From Emmonsiellopsis sp. PD_33 (taxonomy: Eukaryota; Ascomycota; Eurotiomycetes; Onygenales; Ajellomycetaceae), in NCBI GenBank assembly GCA_032988165.1, contig JANTQF010000072.1, forward strand, positions 62,001-126,000: 64,000 bases of DNA, read 5' to 3'. Each line of letters opens with the position of its first letter. Positions within the stretch are counted from its first letter, which is position 1. A program made the translations under genes and the position numbers. Below are positions 49,669 to 60,622 of the stretch, one piece after another. Under the pieces are notes generated by a model, which was not told the origin of the DNA, made no database searches, and worked only from the letters and a program-made list of their open reading frames with translations.

Positions 49669-50058
49669 TGCATCTGCTTTGAATACCTAGGGTTTGGTGC
49701 GACACATATTGCCGTGAATCTTTCCGGGTGTTTGTTTTATCATGTTATGCTACTATTGTGTACATTATACCCATCATGCATTTTAGCAAGCGTTATTCCT
49801 CAATATCTGATATTTGGATAGAAATTGGTGTCCAGAAAAAAGAAGAAAAAGATTACGTAATATAACGGTTGGATCAAGAATATTGCACTAACCCAGAATA
49901 AGGATAGTGCAAACCTTAACATTACCTGCTAACCCAAATGGGAATATCATTGCTGATGTAATCATATTCCTTACACTCACGTGACCGCTGCATCCGGAGG
50001 CTCAACTGCTTTATCAACTCCCTCGACGTTCAAGATACAGTCCAGCATACAGAAAAAC

Positions 50059-52159
50059 ATGGCTGACCGCGCCCCCGATCCCCGCAGGCGTGCGTCTATC
50101 ACCATGTACGATCCTGCGCGAGACACGTACACCGTCTCAGACGAATCTCCCCCAAAGCGCAGCAGAGCTCACGGACCAGGCCAAGAGGAGCAAGTGGAGG
50201 AATCTCCATCTCTCGGCTCCACGTCTCGCGGCGCTATCGAAGGTGGCACCCGGCCAGAAAGAAGCTTAAACTCACTCCACGAAACACCTCCCTCACTTTC
50301 GTCTCACTCTCCTCACCGGCAAAGACCTGCAAATTCCTCTACGTCAGTCGCAATGGGATCTAACACACCGGAGATCAAGCCAAGTCAAAATGGCCATTCG
50401 GAATCTCCAGAGGGACTAAACAAGAGCAACATCAGCAGCAATGACAAAAAGAGAAGCCTTCCCGAAGACGAGCCGCACCCCGAGAAACCAAAACCCGCCC
50501 CCGAACAACAGCCTCTTTCCAAACGCAAACGACAAGAAGAACGCCTACAGAAGAACAGGAAGCGCGGTAAAGCACCGCCATCAGCATATTCCCGTCGAGA
50601 CCGTTCACCCACTCCACCCCGCCGCTCTCACTCTCCTGATCAGCGATCACCCGGTTTTAGACATAGAGATCCCCTCGCACGCAGGACACGGTCGCCTTCA
50701 CCCATAAGACGTTCTCCATCGCCAGATGCAGCCCCAAGACAACGAAAGAGACCCGGTGGAGGCGCTAGGATTGCTGCGGCAAATCTCGAGGCAATAAGGC
50801 GGAGACAGGAGGAGCGAGAAAGGCAGCGGGAGGAAGATGCCAAGGCAGATTTACGAGACCGCGGAGTCCACGACGTTGTCCGTCAACACTACAACGCAGT
50901 TCCCGAACGGGGCAGGGAGTGGCGGAAGACCGATAGCCGTATCAAGGGCCTACGCAGCTTCAACAACTGGGTAAAGAGCACAATCATCCAAAAATTTTCA
51001 CCGGATGAGGAGTTCCTATCCCGAGCCAACGGCAAGGGCTGGGCAGGCGCTGAGCCGGTGGAAGAAAAGAGACTCCTTGTCGTAGATCTGGGATGCGGAA
51101 AGGGCGGCGATCTAGGCAAGTGGCAACAAGCCCCCCAGCCCGTGGATCTCTACGTTGGGCTGGACCCTGCGGAAATCTCCATTGAGCAAGCGCGCGAACG
51201 ATACATCAGCATGAAAAGCGGACGCGGGCGCATGGCCCGTCGCGGACACCCACTCTTCCACGGTGAATTCTACCCGAAGGACTGCTTCGGCGAGTGGGTC
51301 GGTAACGTGCCCATCATCCAACGTGTCGGTATCGACGGCAGCGTTGGGCCGGACGGGAACAACATGATGGCCTCCCGTTGGGGCGGTGGTGGATTTGACA
51401 TTGTCGTTTCCATGTTCAGTATGCACTATGCCTTTGAGACGGAGGAGAAGGCGCGCCAGATGCTTCACAACGTTGCTGGATTGCTCAAGAAGGGCGGTCG
51501 GTTCATTGGCGTGGGACCTAATTCTGACGTACTGAGCGCGAAGGTTGAGGAGTTTCATGAGAAGCGAAAGAAGCGGGAGGCAGAGGCAGAGGCGGCGAAG
51601 CGGGATGCAGGGGAGAAGGAGGATGGCGAGGTGGAGGACTCTTCGCCCACGGTTCCCGAGTGGGGGAATAGTATCTATCGAGTTCGGTTTCCGGGGGACA
51701 CGCCGGAAGATGGCATCTTTCGGCCTGCGTTTGGGTGGAAGTATAGCTATTTTATGGAGGAGGCGGTGGAGGAGATTCCGGAATATGTCGTGCCGTGGGA
51801 GGCGTTTCGGGCGTATGTATCCCCCCAACCACCTCTATATGTACCTCATGGTCCTTTTTCCGTCACTAACAACACGCTGCTATTTCAGATTAACACAAGA
51901 TTACAACCTAGAACTTCAGTACCGTAAACCATTCCTAGACATCTGGAAGGAGGAGAAGGATGATCCCATTCTTGGACCGCTCAGTGAGCGGATGGGTGTG
52001 CGGGAACGCGGAGGTGGGCCGTTGCTTGTTTCCGATGAGGAGTTGGAGGCTGCTAGTATGTCCCCCTTCATTGGTCGCTCTATTTATTTGGCGCAGAGTA
52101 TTTACTAACTGTTTCCCCCCCTAGGCTTCTACCATGCCTTCTGCTTTTATAAAGTTTGA
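50059..52159 (+). CDS. abd1: mRNA cap guanine-N7 methyltransferase
   Basis: Exons 50059-51812, 51889-52055 and 52125-52159 join in phase through introns of 76 and 69 nt (the last with a CTAAC branch site) to 651 residues. It methylates the guanine of GpppN caps using S-adenosylmethionine in the nucleus. The SAM-binding motif VVDLGCGKGGDLGKW starts at 341, followed by YVGLDPAEISIEQARERY. The FDIVVSMFSMHYAF motif starts at 446, then LLKKGGRFIGVGPNSD. The C-terminus YRKPFLDIW, LSERMG, and FYHAFCFYKV (coded by the last 35-nt exon) closes the fold. About 280 N-terminal residues are Arg/Ser/Pro-rich and disordered, which makes it much longer than the yeast enzyme (436 aa). I chose the ATG at 50059 (MADRAPDPRRR); the frame is open further upstream but lacks an earlier ATG with good context. 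Confidence 0.93.
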
Positions 52160-52775
52160 TACCAATATTTGCCACCTTTTCTGCCATCTTTGCTCTCGCC
52201 CGCGCTCCTGGTTTATGCTAGGTTGATTTGGCTTAGCCATGGTTTCCATGTTCATTTTGTGTCTTCTTTTTTTTTGTCTTTTAGACACACTCTGCTTGAT
52301 TGCATTTCTGCGTGGGGAAAAAATGATGAAACCATTGCGGACATTGGGTCAGTTGGTTCGCCACGGCAAGGAACGGCAGAAGACCATTTGTATTATATTT
52401 GTAGATACTTTTAGATTTATCAAGCTTATGTGGCAAGATCCTATGACACGATATTCAAGATGTTGTGGGTGGCTAGCCAGTCTCACTAATAAAATGACAA
52501 GCAGAGAAACATCGATCAGTTCACAGCAGTTGGGATTACTTGACCTTAGAGTGTAGATAAGCTAACCCATAGTTGCCAGCTTCAACTCCTTTTCTCTTGG
52601 AACCAAAACCTTTTTTTCATACAAGACTCTTTCTTTCCACTTTCCGCGCTGCCGACAGTCAGTGGCATCAGGTCGATTGCCTGTCAACTCAGACAAGAGG
52701 CCCTGGATGATTGGTAGGCCAAGGCTGGCAGTAAGCTCTCTAGTCGGTACTGACAATGGGAATGATTGAGAAATT
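52160..52775. other. Intergenic between the cap methyltransferase and the Helitron
   Basis: T-rich 3' flank with no credible gene. The last CpG before the CpG-free tract is at about 52744. Confidence 0.5.
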
Positions 52776-52793
52776 CAGTAGTTAAGACTACTG
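52776..52793 (-). repeat. Candidate Helitron 3'-terminal hairpin
   Basis: Seven-base perfect stem with a 4-base loop, located about 30 bp inside the edge of the CpG-free tract and downstream of the helicase remnant in element orientation. Confidence 0.4.
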
Positions 52794-53562
52794 CCCCTCT
52801 AGAGCTGGAGCTCACTAGGGCTATCCTCCATTACTAGCTCACTATATGATCCTCCCATGGGGACTTTTCCTGGTACTACAAGCACTTCTACTATGAAGAC
52901 AAGCCTCAATCACTTGCTTACACTTGCTTATGATTCTTGTGCAATGCACTGTTTAGTCCCTCAGGCCTTTACAGCTGTCAAATCTGCAGGAGCACATGAC
53001 CTGTATAGATCCACATGACCTGCATATACAGCTGCTGACAGTGGTGCACATGATCCATAGAAGTGAATGAACCCCTTTGTATAGAGAATAAAAAGTAGTT
53101 GAATGAGTAGGTGAATGGCCACACAGAGTGTTGCTATAGCCTAGTGTAGTTGTAAACTACCTGCCAGGTAGTCATCTCATCCTCTACAACACCTCTACAG
53201 TAGTGCTATAGGTATCACACCTCTATAATTACATGCCCCAGTTCACTGCTATCAACCTCCTGCCAGATGAAATGCCCAGAATGCCTGAACATAAGTATAT
53301 AGAGCCCCAAAAACAGATGAAAACAGTTCAGAAGTGAAGAACTACAGCTAACAACAAATAGAAGAAGCCTCTACCCCCACCTTCATCTCTATCAATGATG
53401 ATGAACTGACTGTGGCTAAAGAGGCAGACTAATAGTTCATTACATATAGTAATAAGACTTGTAAGGAGATTAATAAGCTGCCAGAAACAGCTCCAACCAT
53501 GCTGAATGAAGGTATGAAACTAAACTGAGTTTAGCCTATAAATCTTACAGTAATTGTAGTAT

Positions 53563-54060
53563 AGAGGAAGGGCACTCTGAACAAACCTGCATGTGCTAGC
53601 TGCCAAGGGGGGCATGGGCTGTTTGTTAGTTGTGTATCCATTAATGGATACTTCAAGAGAGTATGTTGCAACTGTTATTACAACTTACTAGGCAAATGCT
53701 GTACTTTGTGGCCAGATGAGTAATGAAAAGTCTCTATAAGCAGGTGTTAGTACTATTATGTTTCTAACATGCAAACTATAATAGACTATAACCCCAGTGA
53801 ATGTGCATGCATGGTTAGCCCCATCCTGCCAGGCCTTCCTCCCTCAGCTCCAACTGGGCTGTTTGCCAAAGGTGGGAAAAAAATGAGCAGCAAACAGGCT
53901 GCAAGCAGTGAGCCAAGCAGTGCAAGTAGTAGAGTACCCAAGTGAGTCAGATTTATGAAGGGGTTGGGTGCAGGTGATGATGATGATGTGGTAAGGCTGT
54001 AGAAGGAGCTAGAGCTGAAGGTGATGCACCTACAGGTAGAGGTGTTCAAGTTATGATAGG
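53563..54060 (+). pseudogene. DUF3716-like Cys-rich protein remnant inside the Helitron
   Basis: On the plus strand, opposite to the Rep-helicase, a frame at 53571-53732 reads PACASCQGGHG, FVSCVSINGYF, VCCNCYYN, then GKCCTL. This gives the spacing CxxC...C...CxxC...C of the fungal DUF3716 domain (CASC..GPF..CV...G...CANC.Y). It is followed by stops and by a basic, low-complexity stretch (KRxAANRLQAA-like) up to about 54060. The missing CpGs and TGA/TAA codons in place of likely CGA and CAA show the same decay as the rest of the element. It could be a captured host gene or a standard second ORF of this Helitron lineage. Confidence 0.55.
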
Positions 54061-54439
54061 AGTAGGATGAGGCAGTGCAGCTACTATGAATGGCAGATCT
54101 CAGCTAGTAGTCTGCCAGCCAGGCCATTGCAGCTCTTGTAAATAAATTGAACAATGAATAGGGGGTGGTGCAGCTGATCTGGGTGGGTGGGTGAGTGGGT
54201 AGATGGGCCAGTAAGCTGTTTTTTTCCCTTTCTCCTTTTAAAATTTAATAGTTAGTAGTTAGTGTGAATGCCCAGTTCTTTACATGTCTAAAATGATCCA
54301 ATTAAATGCTCAAAAACAGCCCAAGTGAGATAGCTAATAAAAGATTTAAACACTAATAAAAGTAAAAAATGAAAAGGTAAAAATGAAGGGAGTCAGTCAA
54401 GAAAATATAAAACCTCTGAATACACCTCATTCATCATCT

Positions 54440-57400
54440 TATCACCCCCATCCTTATTAAGCAAAATAGTGAGCTTGCTGATATCTATAGTCTAAGAGAG
54501 TGCAACATATAACTAACTATGTGAGAAAACAGGGTTTGTAAGATCTACATTAATGATTGAAAGAGATTGCCCCTGGGACTTATTAACCATCATGGTGAAA
54601 CACAGATAGACTAGAAACTGATGGCAGGTCATATCAAGTAAGCACTTAGAGGGGTTGGCATGTAGATTGATCTGCAGCAGGATATGAACAGAACCCTTAT
54701 ATGTGTCAGCTATAATCTTAACCTTCAGCAGGTGAGATGTTATCTATTTAACAACCATGTGTGTATCATTGCAGAGGCCCTCTAATAGCTGGAGGTTATA
54801 TAGTAGTATGACAGGCATACTAACCTTCAGCTATAATATAGACAGCAGCAGGGTGGAGCAGTGGATTGCAGCTAGATACTCATAGGTGTACTTCTCTCTG
54901 CTGTTATCAATATCATTTATATGCACTAGGTCTGCTGTGTAGAATGTCTGGGCATCACCTGGCATTACATTTATAACTCTTTAGTTTATCTTGAGCATGT
55001 CACTGTTACATACAGTTAGTATGGCATGGCTCTCAAAATAATCAGGATGGAATGCAGCTATAGAGAGTTTAGTGGTAGAAAACACCTTCTCACAGAGACT
55101 GTCTAGGTCAGTAACCCAGTGAATATAGAGTAGGAACTCTATAGAATTAATGTAGTCTGGGTTGTATGACATCTACCTTAGTTACTATATGAATGTTGCA
55201 TTATCATTCTCACCCTGCAGCCTCATATTCACAGTTAAATGTAGCATACTAAGCTGCTATCAGAGGAGAGAGTGCTGCAGGCAGGCTATAACAACCTGAG
55301 AATGGCTACCTCACAGTATAACAGGTAACATCTGCATAAAGTCATCACTGAAGATGAAAGAAACACCCCCAAACAGGTAGTCATCTGAATATAAGTCTCT
55401 AAGTAGTTTATTGACAACCTTCATATAGTAGCAATACTGCATGGGGGCCTTATCCTAGATGACCAAGTCAATATTCTGCAAAAGATGACCCAGTTCACTG
55501 CAGGCTGTCACTCTGGATATAGAGGTAGCATTTAATTTAATTGGAATAATAAAATGTGAGTGGGTAGTCCTATTACATGATAGTAGAATAATGATGATAT
55601 CAGAAGATACTATGCAGAGCACAGTCTTACTATCTGCACATAGTTGGCTATAGAGAGCCTGATAGAGGAACATTTTGCCAGTGCCATCTAAATCCTGTAT
55701 GAAATAGTAAGAGAGCTGTTGAGCTATCTCACCCAGAATAATATTATATACATGTAGTTGGCTAGGGTTCAACTACTCCTGCAGGGTGTCTATAATGACT
55801 ATCTCCTTAATAACATCATAGTTCTGCTCCTCATACAGCAGTTAGTTACTAATGAGAATGTCCTAGATGAGACTGCATGCAGGCAGATTAAAGTCTGCAA
55901 GTGTCTTACCAAACTTACTTAGTAGCTGCTGGAGGAGACACAAACTATAATTATAGAGCAATTTAGTGTTAGAGATGTCAGTACAGACTGGATTCATCTA
56001 GCACAGTTGATGTGGGAGATTATTACAGAGAGCATATTGAAAATATAGCTAGAGTGCAGAGGAGTTAGAGATATCTTCATGGATTAAAATGGTAGCAAAC
56101 AATATTCACATCCAGTAGGTAGTTGTGAAGGTAATGGCAGATTTAAATGTAAGATTCTACTTATTATCATCATCTAGGAGACTCAAGGTCAAGCAGGCTA
56201 CATGAAATGTAGGATGACATACATCATGAACCATTCTAAGTGCCTCAAAGCTATATAGATCCTGTACAATGGTGAGAAGCAGTTGCAAGTAGAAGACCTC
56301 ACTATTATATGGACTGAAGTGCAGTAAATAGCCTATAAACTGACCTCTGATCTGTTCCTTTCACCTCTTATTACAGCTATCTCAAATGAAATGACAGGGC
56401 ATCTCTGAATAGAGATACTACTGAGTCTCTGTGTTCAAATGATTGTACTCAAAGAATATTATAAATTTTGAATGGCTGTTATCTATATGCCAAGCAACCT
56501 TATCACAGTCATCCTGTTGGGCCTTAGTGAAGTAGACTATCTATTAGTCTAGCAGGTATATAGGCAACATCTCTATAGATAGAAACTTCTGGTGCATGTA
56601 GAGGGCCAGTATACACTAGATGGCCTCAATCAGACTAATATAATGCCTATGAAGCTGTAGGTCAACCTCATTGTTGCACCTAACAATCTGTAGGGTAATG
56701 CAGTCTGAGCCTTTATATATGTATTTATTTATATACTTGATGGCCTCAATAGTTGCACAAACCTCTACATTGATGTGAGCCTTGTACATATAGAGGAGAT
56801 AGGGGTTATAGGGAACCACCTATTAGTTGTTAATTGTGACCTCCTAGTCATTAATCTGATATTTGAAGGCTGTTAACAGATCTTCCTGCTACCTGTATAG
56901 AGAGTAGCCATCCTCCTCAATGACTATAGCATGCTGAAAAACCTTTGGAAACCATTTGATGCACTTACTATCCTATTAGCAGGGGCTTGAGTTGCTCAAA
57001 CCACACAGTCCATGAATCATATACTTATGAACTAAATCACCCAGTCCATCTGTGTCCTCTGCAGGGCTTGGCAGCTTAGCAGATATAACCTCATTAATTG
57101 TATCTAGCTGTATGAACTGTTCACTGTCTTTAAGCCAAATCAACAGGTGCATGTGAGGCAGTCCACATTTTTAGTATTTAATTGTCCATATCCTAGCTAG
57201 CATCTCACTAAACAGCATTTCTTTCCTAAGAGCACATAAGAAATGAATGATCTTCATTGTAAAAACATGTATAATTAAATCTGGGTAGTTCACAGCAGTC
57301 TGGTCAGGGAGTAACTCACAGGTGATTTCCTCTCAGCTGAGGTTAGCAGTAAATGTGATGAAAAGGCTGGGACAGCTATAATTAGCAATAATTACTATAG

Positions 57401-59115
57401 AGTCCTAGAATAGCTTATGCATATAATGTTCACTGCCTGTATGTGTTGTAGACAGTATAATACAGTGGCTAAGATACTCACAATTAGTATTATCTGTCTG
57501 TATAGTATCATGCAGGCTGTTATACTAATCTGCATGGAGCTTAGCCTGGTAGGTGTAGACCCAGTTGAGCTATTACTCATTAATATTAGTGTAAGTGTCA
57601 ATTAAATATTGCTGGAAAAGACATCTGAACTGAAATAATGAATTGTCCATATCATCCCATTGAAAAAGATTATAGACATGCTAATCATGCAGACTCAGAC
57701 TATTATCATTATAACTATCTGTGTCATCTGCAGTATCATTTAGTTCCTCATCAACTACCCCTCTCTTAGTGTCAATAACTGTCTGAAGCATGTCAACATG
57801 CCAGCTGAGCTCACCCCACAGGAAAAGCAAAATGTAATGTAAAGGAAGATATAATGAATTGTGGGTGTCAATCTGAGTAAGTCTCAGAGTCACCTCTAGC
57901 TACTGTAGCATCAAATGAATGATATAAGGGTATATATAGGTGCTAGTAGGGGTGTCCTGTATGACAACAGCAACCTCAGATGCTATTAGAAGGTTCTCAT
58001 GGCAACAATCATTGCCTGCCTTCAGCTGCACAACAGGGTTTATATCAATACACATGGTGGGGTTATCCTGCAGGATCTCCCAGGCAGACTGGTACAGGCA
58101 AATAAAAGGGTTAACCTTATATATGAGCAAAATAAACCATTAGCAATCAACTCAGCAGGGGTATAAATAGTTAAAAAGATGAAAAACTAACTGCAACCAA
58201 TGCATTACAGATACAATTAAACACTTCAGAATGTATAGTAGAGTCTGCACTGTTTATAATACCTACACTGAACTACAGGTTATGAATTTAGTTCTATGTA
58301 AAATATACATCCTCCTCAGCCTCTGACTCTAATGGCCCCTGTAGGTGGCAGAGCTCATTCTGTATTTGAAAAGGGATAGAGCTACCTGCAGGTAGATCAT
58401 TTAGGTGTGGGTCTTATTTATATTTAATGAATATAAATGCCAGAGCTAAATTGTAGTTGTATATATGATTTTAGAAGTGTCTTGTATCTGCTGAATCACC
58501 ATTATATAGCTCATGTAACTCTAGAAGAGGTTTCCTGGCAGGGGGTAAATTGACCTTATCACCTGCATAGCAGGCAGAGAATGTAGGGTGAGCCTTTAAT
58601 GAACTACTTACACACTCATCCATTCAATGCTTGACACTACAGGTAGAGCAGAGAATGTCCATATGACCAAAATCTAAAGGCTATAGATAATGTGGGTAGG
58701 AATGAAAGGCTTGCAGAGGCAGATAGTAGCTGTGAGTAGGTAGCTGTGGTAAGGGAGGGATGGCTGGACAGAGGTCAGGGATGGGGTTAGAGATAGGCAT
58801 ACATGGTGGAGCTTGAGAAATGGGTGCAGGGTCTGAAATGTGCTCAGGGGGGTTAAGGATAACTAGCACAGTAGCTGCTAGATGCCTGTATTTAGCCTCA
58901 TAGTTATATTCATGGTTATGGAGGTGGCAGTCAGCACAGTTTTTAAACAAATACTGGCTGGATGCAGGGCAGAATAGGTAGGATAAGTGATTCTGATGGC
59001 ATGTATCATAATGTGAGATCTCTGGCTGCAGGTTGGCAACAAAAGCTGTCATATTAGCTAATAGCTGCTGCTGATGATGATGCAGCTCATAGCATGTAAA
59101 GCATGTAGTGTACAA
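54440..59115 (-). pseudogene. Helitron Rep-helicase remnant
   Basis: Minus-strand blocks in order: an N-terminal segment (near 58700-58350) with HFxNHIYNYNLALAF; the HUH nuclease motif GLPHMHLLIWLKDSEQF (57130-57185); the Rep tyrosine region AIKYINKYIYKGSD (near 56730); the Pif1-type helicase start LHVYNIILGEIAQQLSYYF (near 55740) with a damaged Walker A DLDGTGKMFLYQALY (near 55680); and the terminal helicase motif SQGQSLSIINVDLTNP followed by YVALS (near 54560-54480). Stops interrupt all intervals. Helitrons transpose by rolling-circle replication; this copy cannot make the enzyme. Confidence 0.9.
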
Positions 59116-60365
59116 TGTATCTGAATGAGGCTATTTAAATGTATCTTGAGAGTGGTAAATATTACAGTCTGAGTAGTGTTGCATCTCAGAACTGTTGAAG
59201 ATGTAGAGAATAACTGTAAGAGAATATAGGTAGAGAATATAGGGTATAATTTAAAAGAATGAATGAATTGAAAACAATGTATGTATACATAGAGAAAAGA
59301 AAAGGGGGTGGAAGGCAGCTCTGAGATGCATATAGAGCTAAATTGAGCTGGAATAACTATAATGTGGGATATTATAGGCTGTTTTTTGATGGGGTGCACA
59401 TGACAGTGCATTTTATGGGAATTTTCCCATGTTTCTATAATTAAAGAGAGAGATGTGAGCCTGGCTTGCTCATACAGGCACAATAAGAGCTCAGAGCACC
59501 TCATACTATGCTACAAGAGCAGACAGGTCTCTCAGTGGCCACAGAGGCTGTTGATCCTCCTGATGATAAGAATAGAGGCTGTAGTATACCTGGGGATGCT
59601 AACACCAGCCTCATTTAAGGAGCTTTTAGAACTCATGTAGTTCTACTTGTAGGTTTACACCTACTAGGCACCTCTCTATCTCTACCCTTTCCCCTCTTCT
59701 CTTTCCCCTATATACTACTCTCTTCTCTCCTTTCCTTTATTTAAACTCTGCTGCATGGTAGCTGCCTTCAGCCATCTTTATCTCCATCTTATATTAGTAT
59801 TTAATTTCTGTCCTATTTGATTTCACTTGTTAGCTCTCTCTGCATTTCCTTTTACTACTTTAGCTGGCAAAGCTCAGTACAAAAACCCCTGCAACTTGCT
59901 GTTTACCCTCTGCCATACTGGGCCATATATCAGGCCAAGTATGGGTGATAGGCCTCAGGCCAGTCCTCTAATGAATTTGCCTCCTACACACTGCAACACT
60001 ACATTGCCTGTATAGAGACTAGATTAGGATAGAGTAGCATCATATATTCTTATACCCTTCAGAAGGCTACTAGAGAACAGGCTATGCCTGTCTCCCTCTA
60101 GGTGTTAAAATATAATATAACATAACATAGTATAACATCTTTCCCCTTCCAAAGTTATCAGTCATAGTACTTAACTATGTTTATTATCTTGGAGCTACTC
60201 CATAATGTTCAAGATTATTGCAGAGTTAATTAATCTGCAAGAGGCAGGCAATGTAAATATTCATAGATATAGTTGTTTCTTATTCTCATAACTCTCCTAC
60301 TTTAATTGAGGTTATGCCTGCATAATTTATACTGGAGTTCCAGGAGGCTCAGCTTCTGTTTATGG

Positions 60366-60622
60366 GCGAGGGTAGTCTCAGGAGAACTAGTCAAATTGCA
60401 AGATTGTTATATCCTGATTTGTATTGAAATGCCGTAGTTTCTTGCTTTGCTACGCTCCGGAAAAAGGAAATGAAAAAAAAAGGGCGAAAAAAAGGGCGAA
60501 AAAAAAAAAAAAACAAGAGAACAGAAAACAACTAAAAAGAAAAGAGGAGAAATAACCAAAATAAACCCCATTGAAAATATGTATCAGAACATGCCAGCCC
60601 GCGCCAGCCACACGACAAACTA
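60366..60622. other. Host DNA between the CpG-free tract and the F-box gene
   Basis: CpG reappears at 60366. A purine run with the repeated unit GGGCGAAAAAAA (about 60470-60515) is the only notable structure. Confidence 0.5.

Larger units (their letters stand above)
52776..60350 (-). mobile_element. Helitron, CpG-depleted and inactive
   Basis: A tract from about 52746 to 60365 without a CpG that I could find contains Rep-helicase remnants on the minus strand (54440-59115) and no LTRs or terminal inverted repeats. A perfect 7-bp stem hairpin (CAGTAGT-TAAG-ACTACTG, 52776-52793) sits at the edge expected to be the element's 3' end, as Helitrons require, but the bases after it do not give a clear CTRR. 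The 5' end could not be placed; 59640-60365 is CpG-free too but unrecognised. Boundaries are therefore approximate. Confidence 0.8.

Noticed and set aside
59636..60137. Possible solo LTR (TGTAG...ATAACA) beside the Helitron
   Set aside because: Ends look LTR-like but flanking 5-mers (ACTCA and TCTTT) do not match, so no target duplication supports it.
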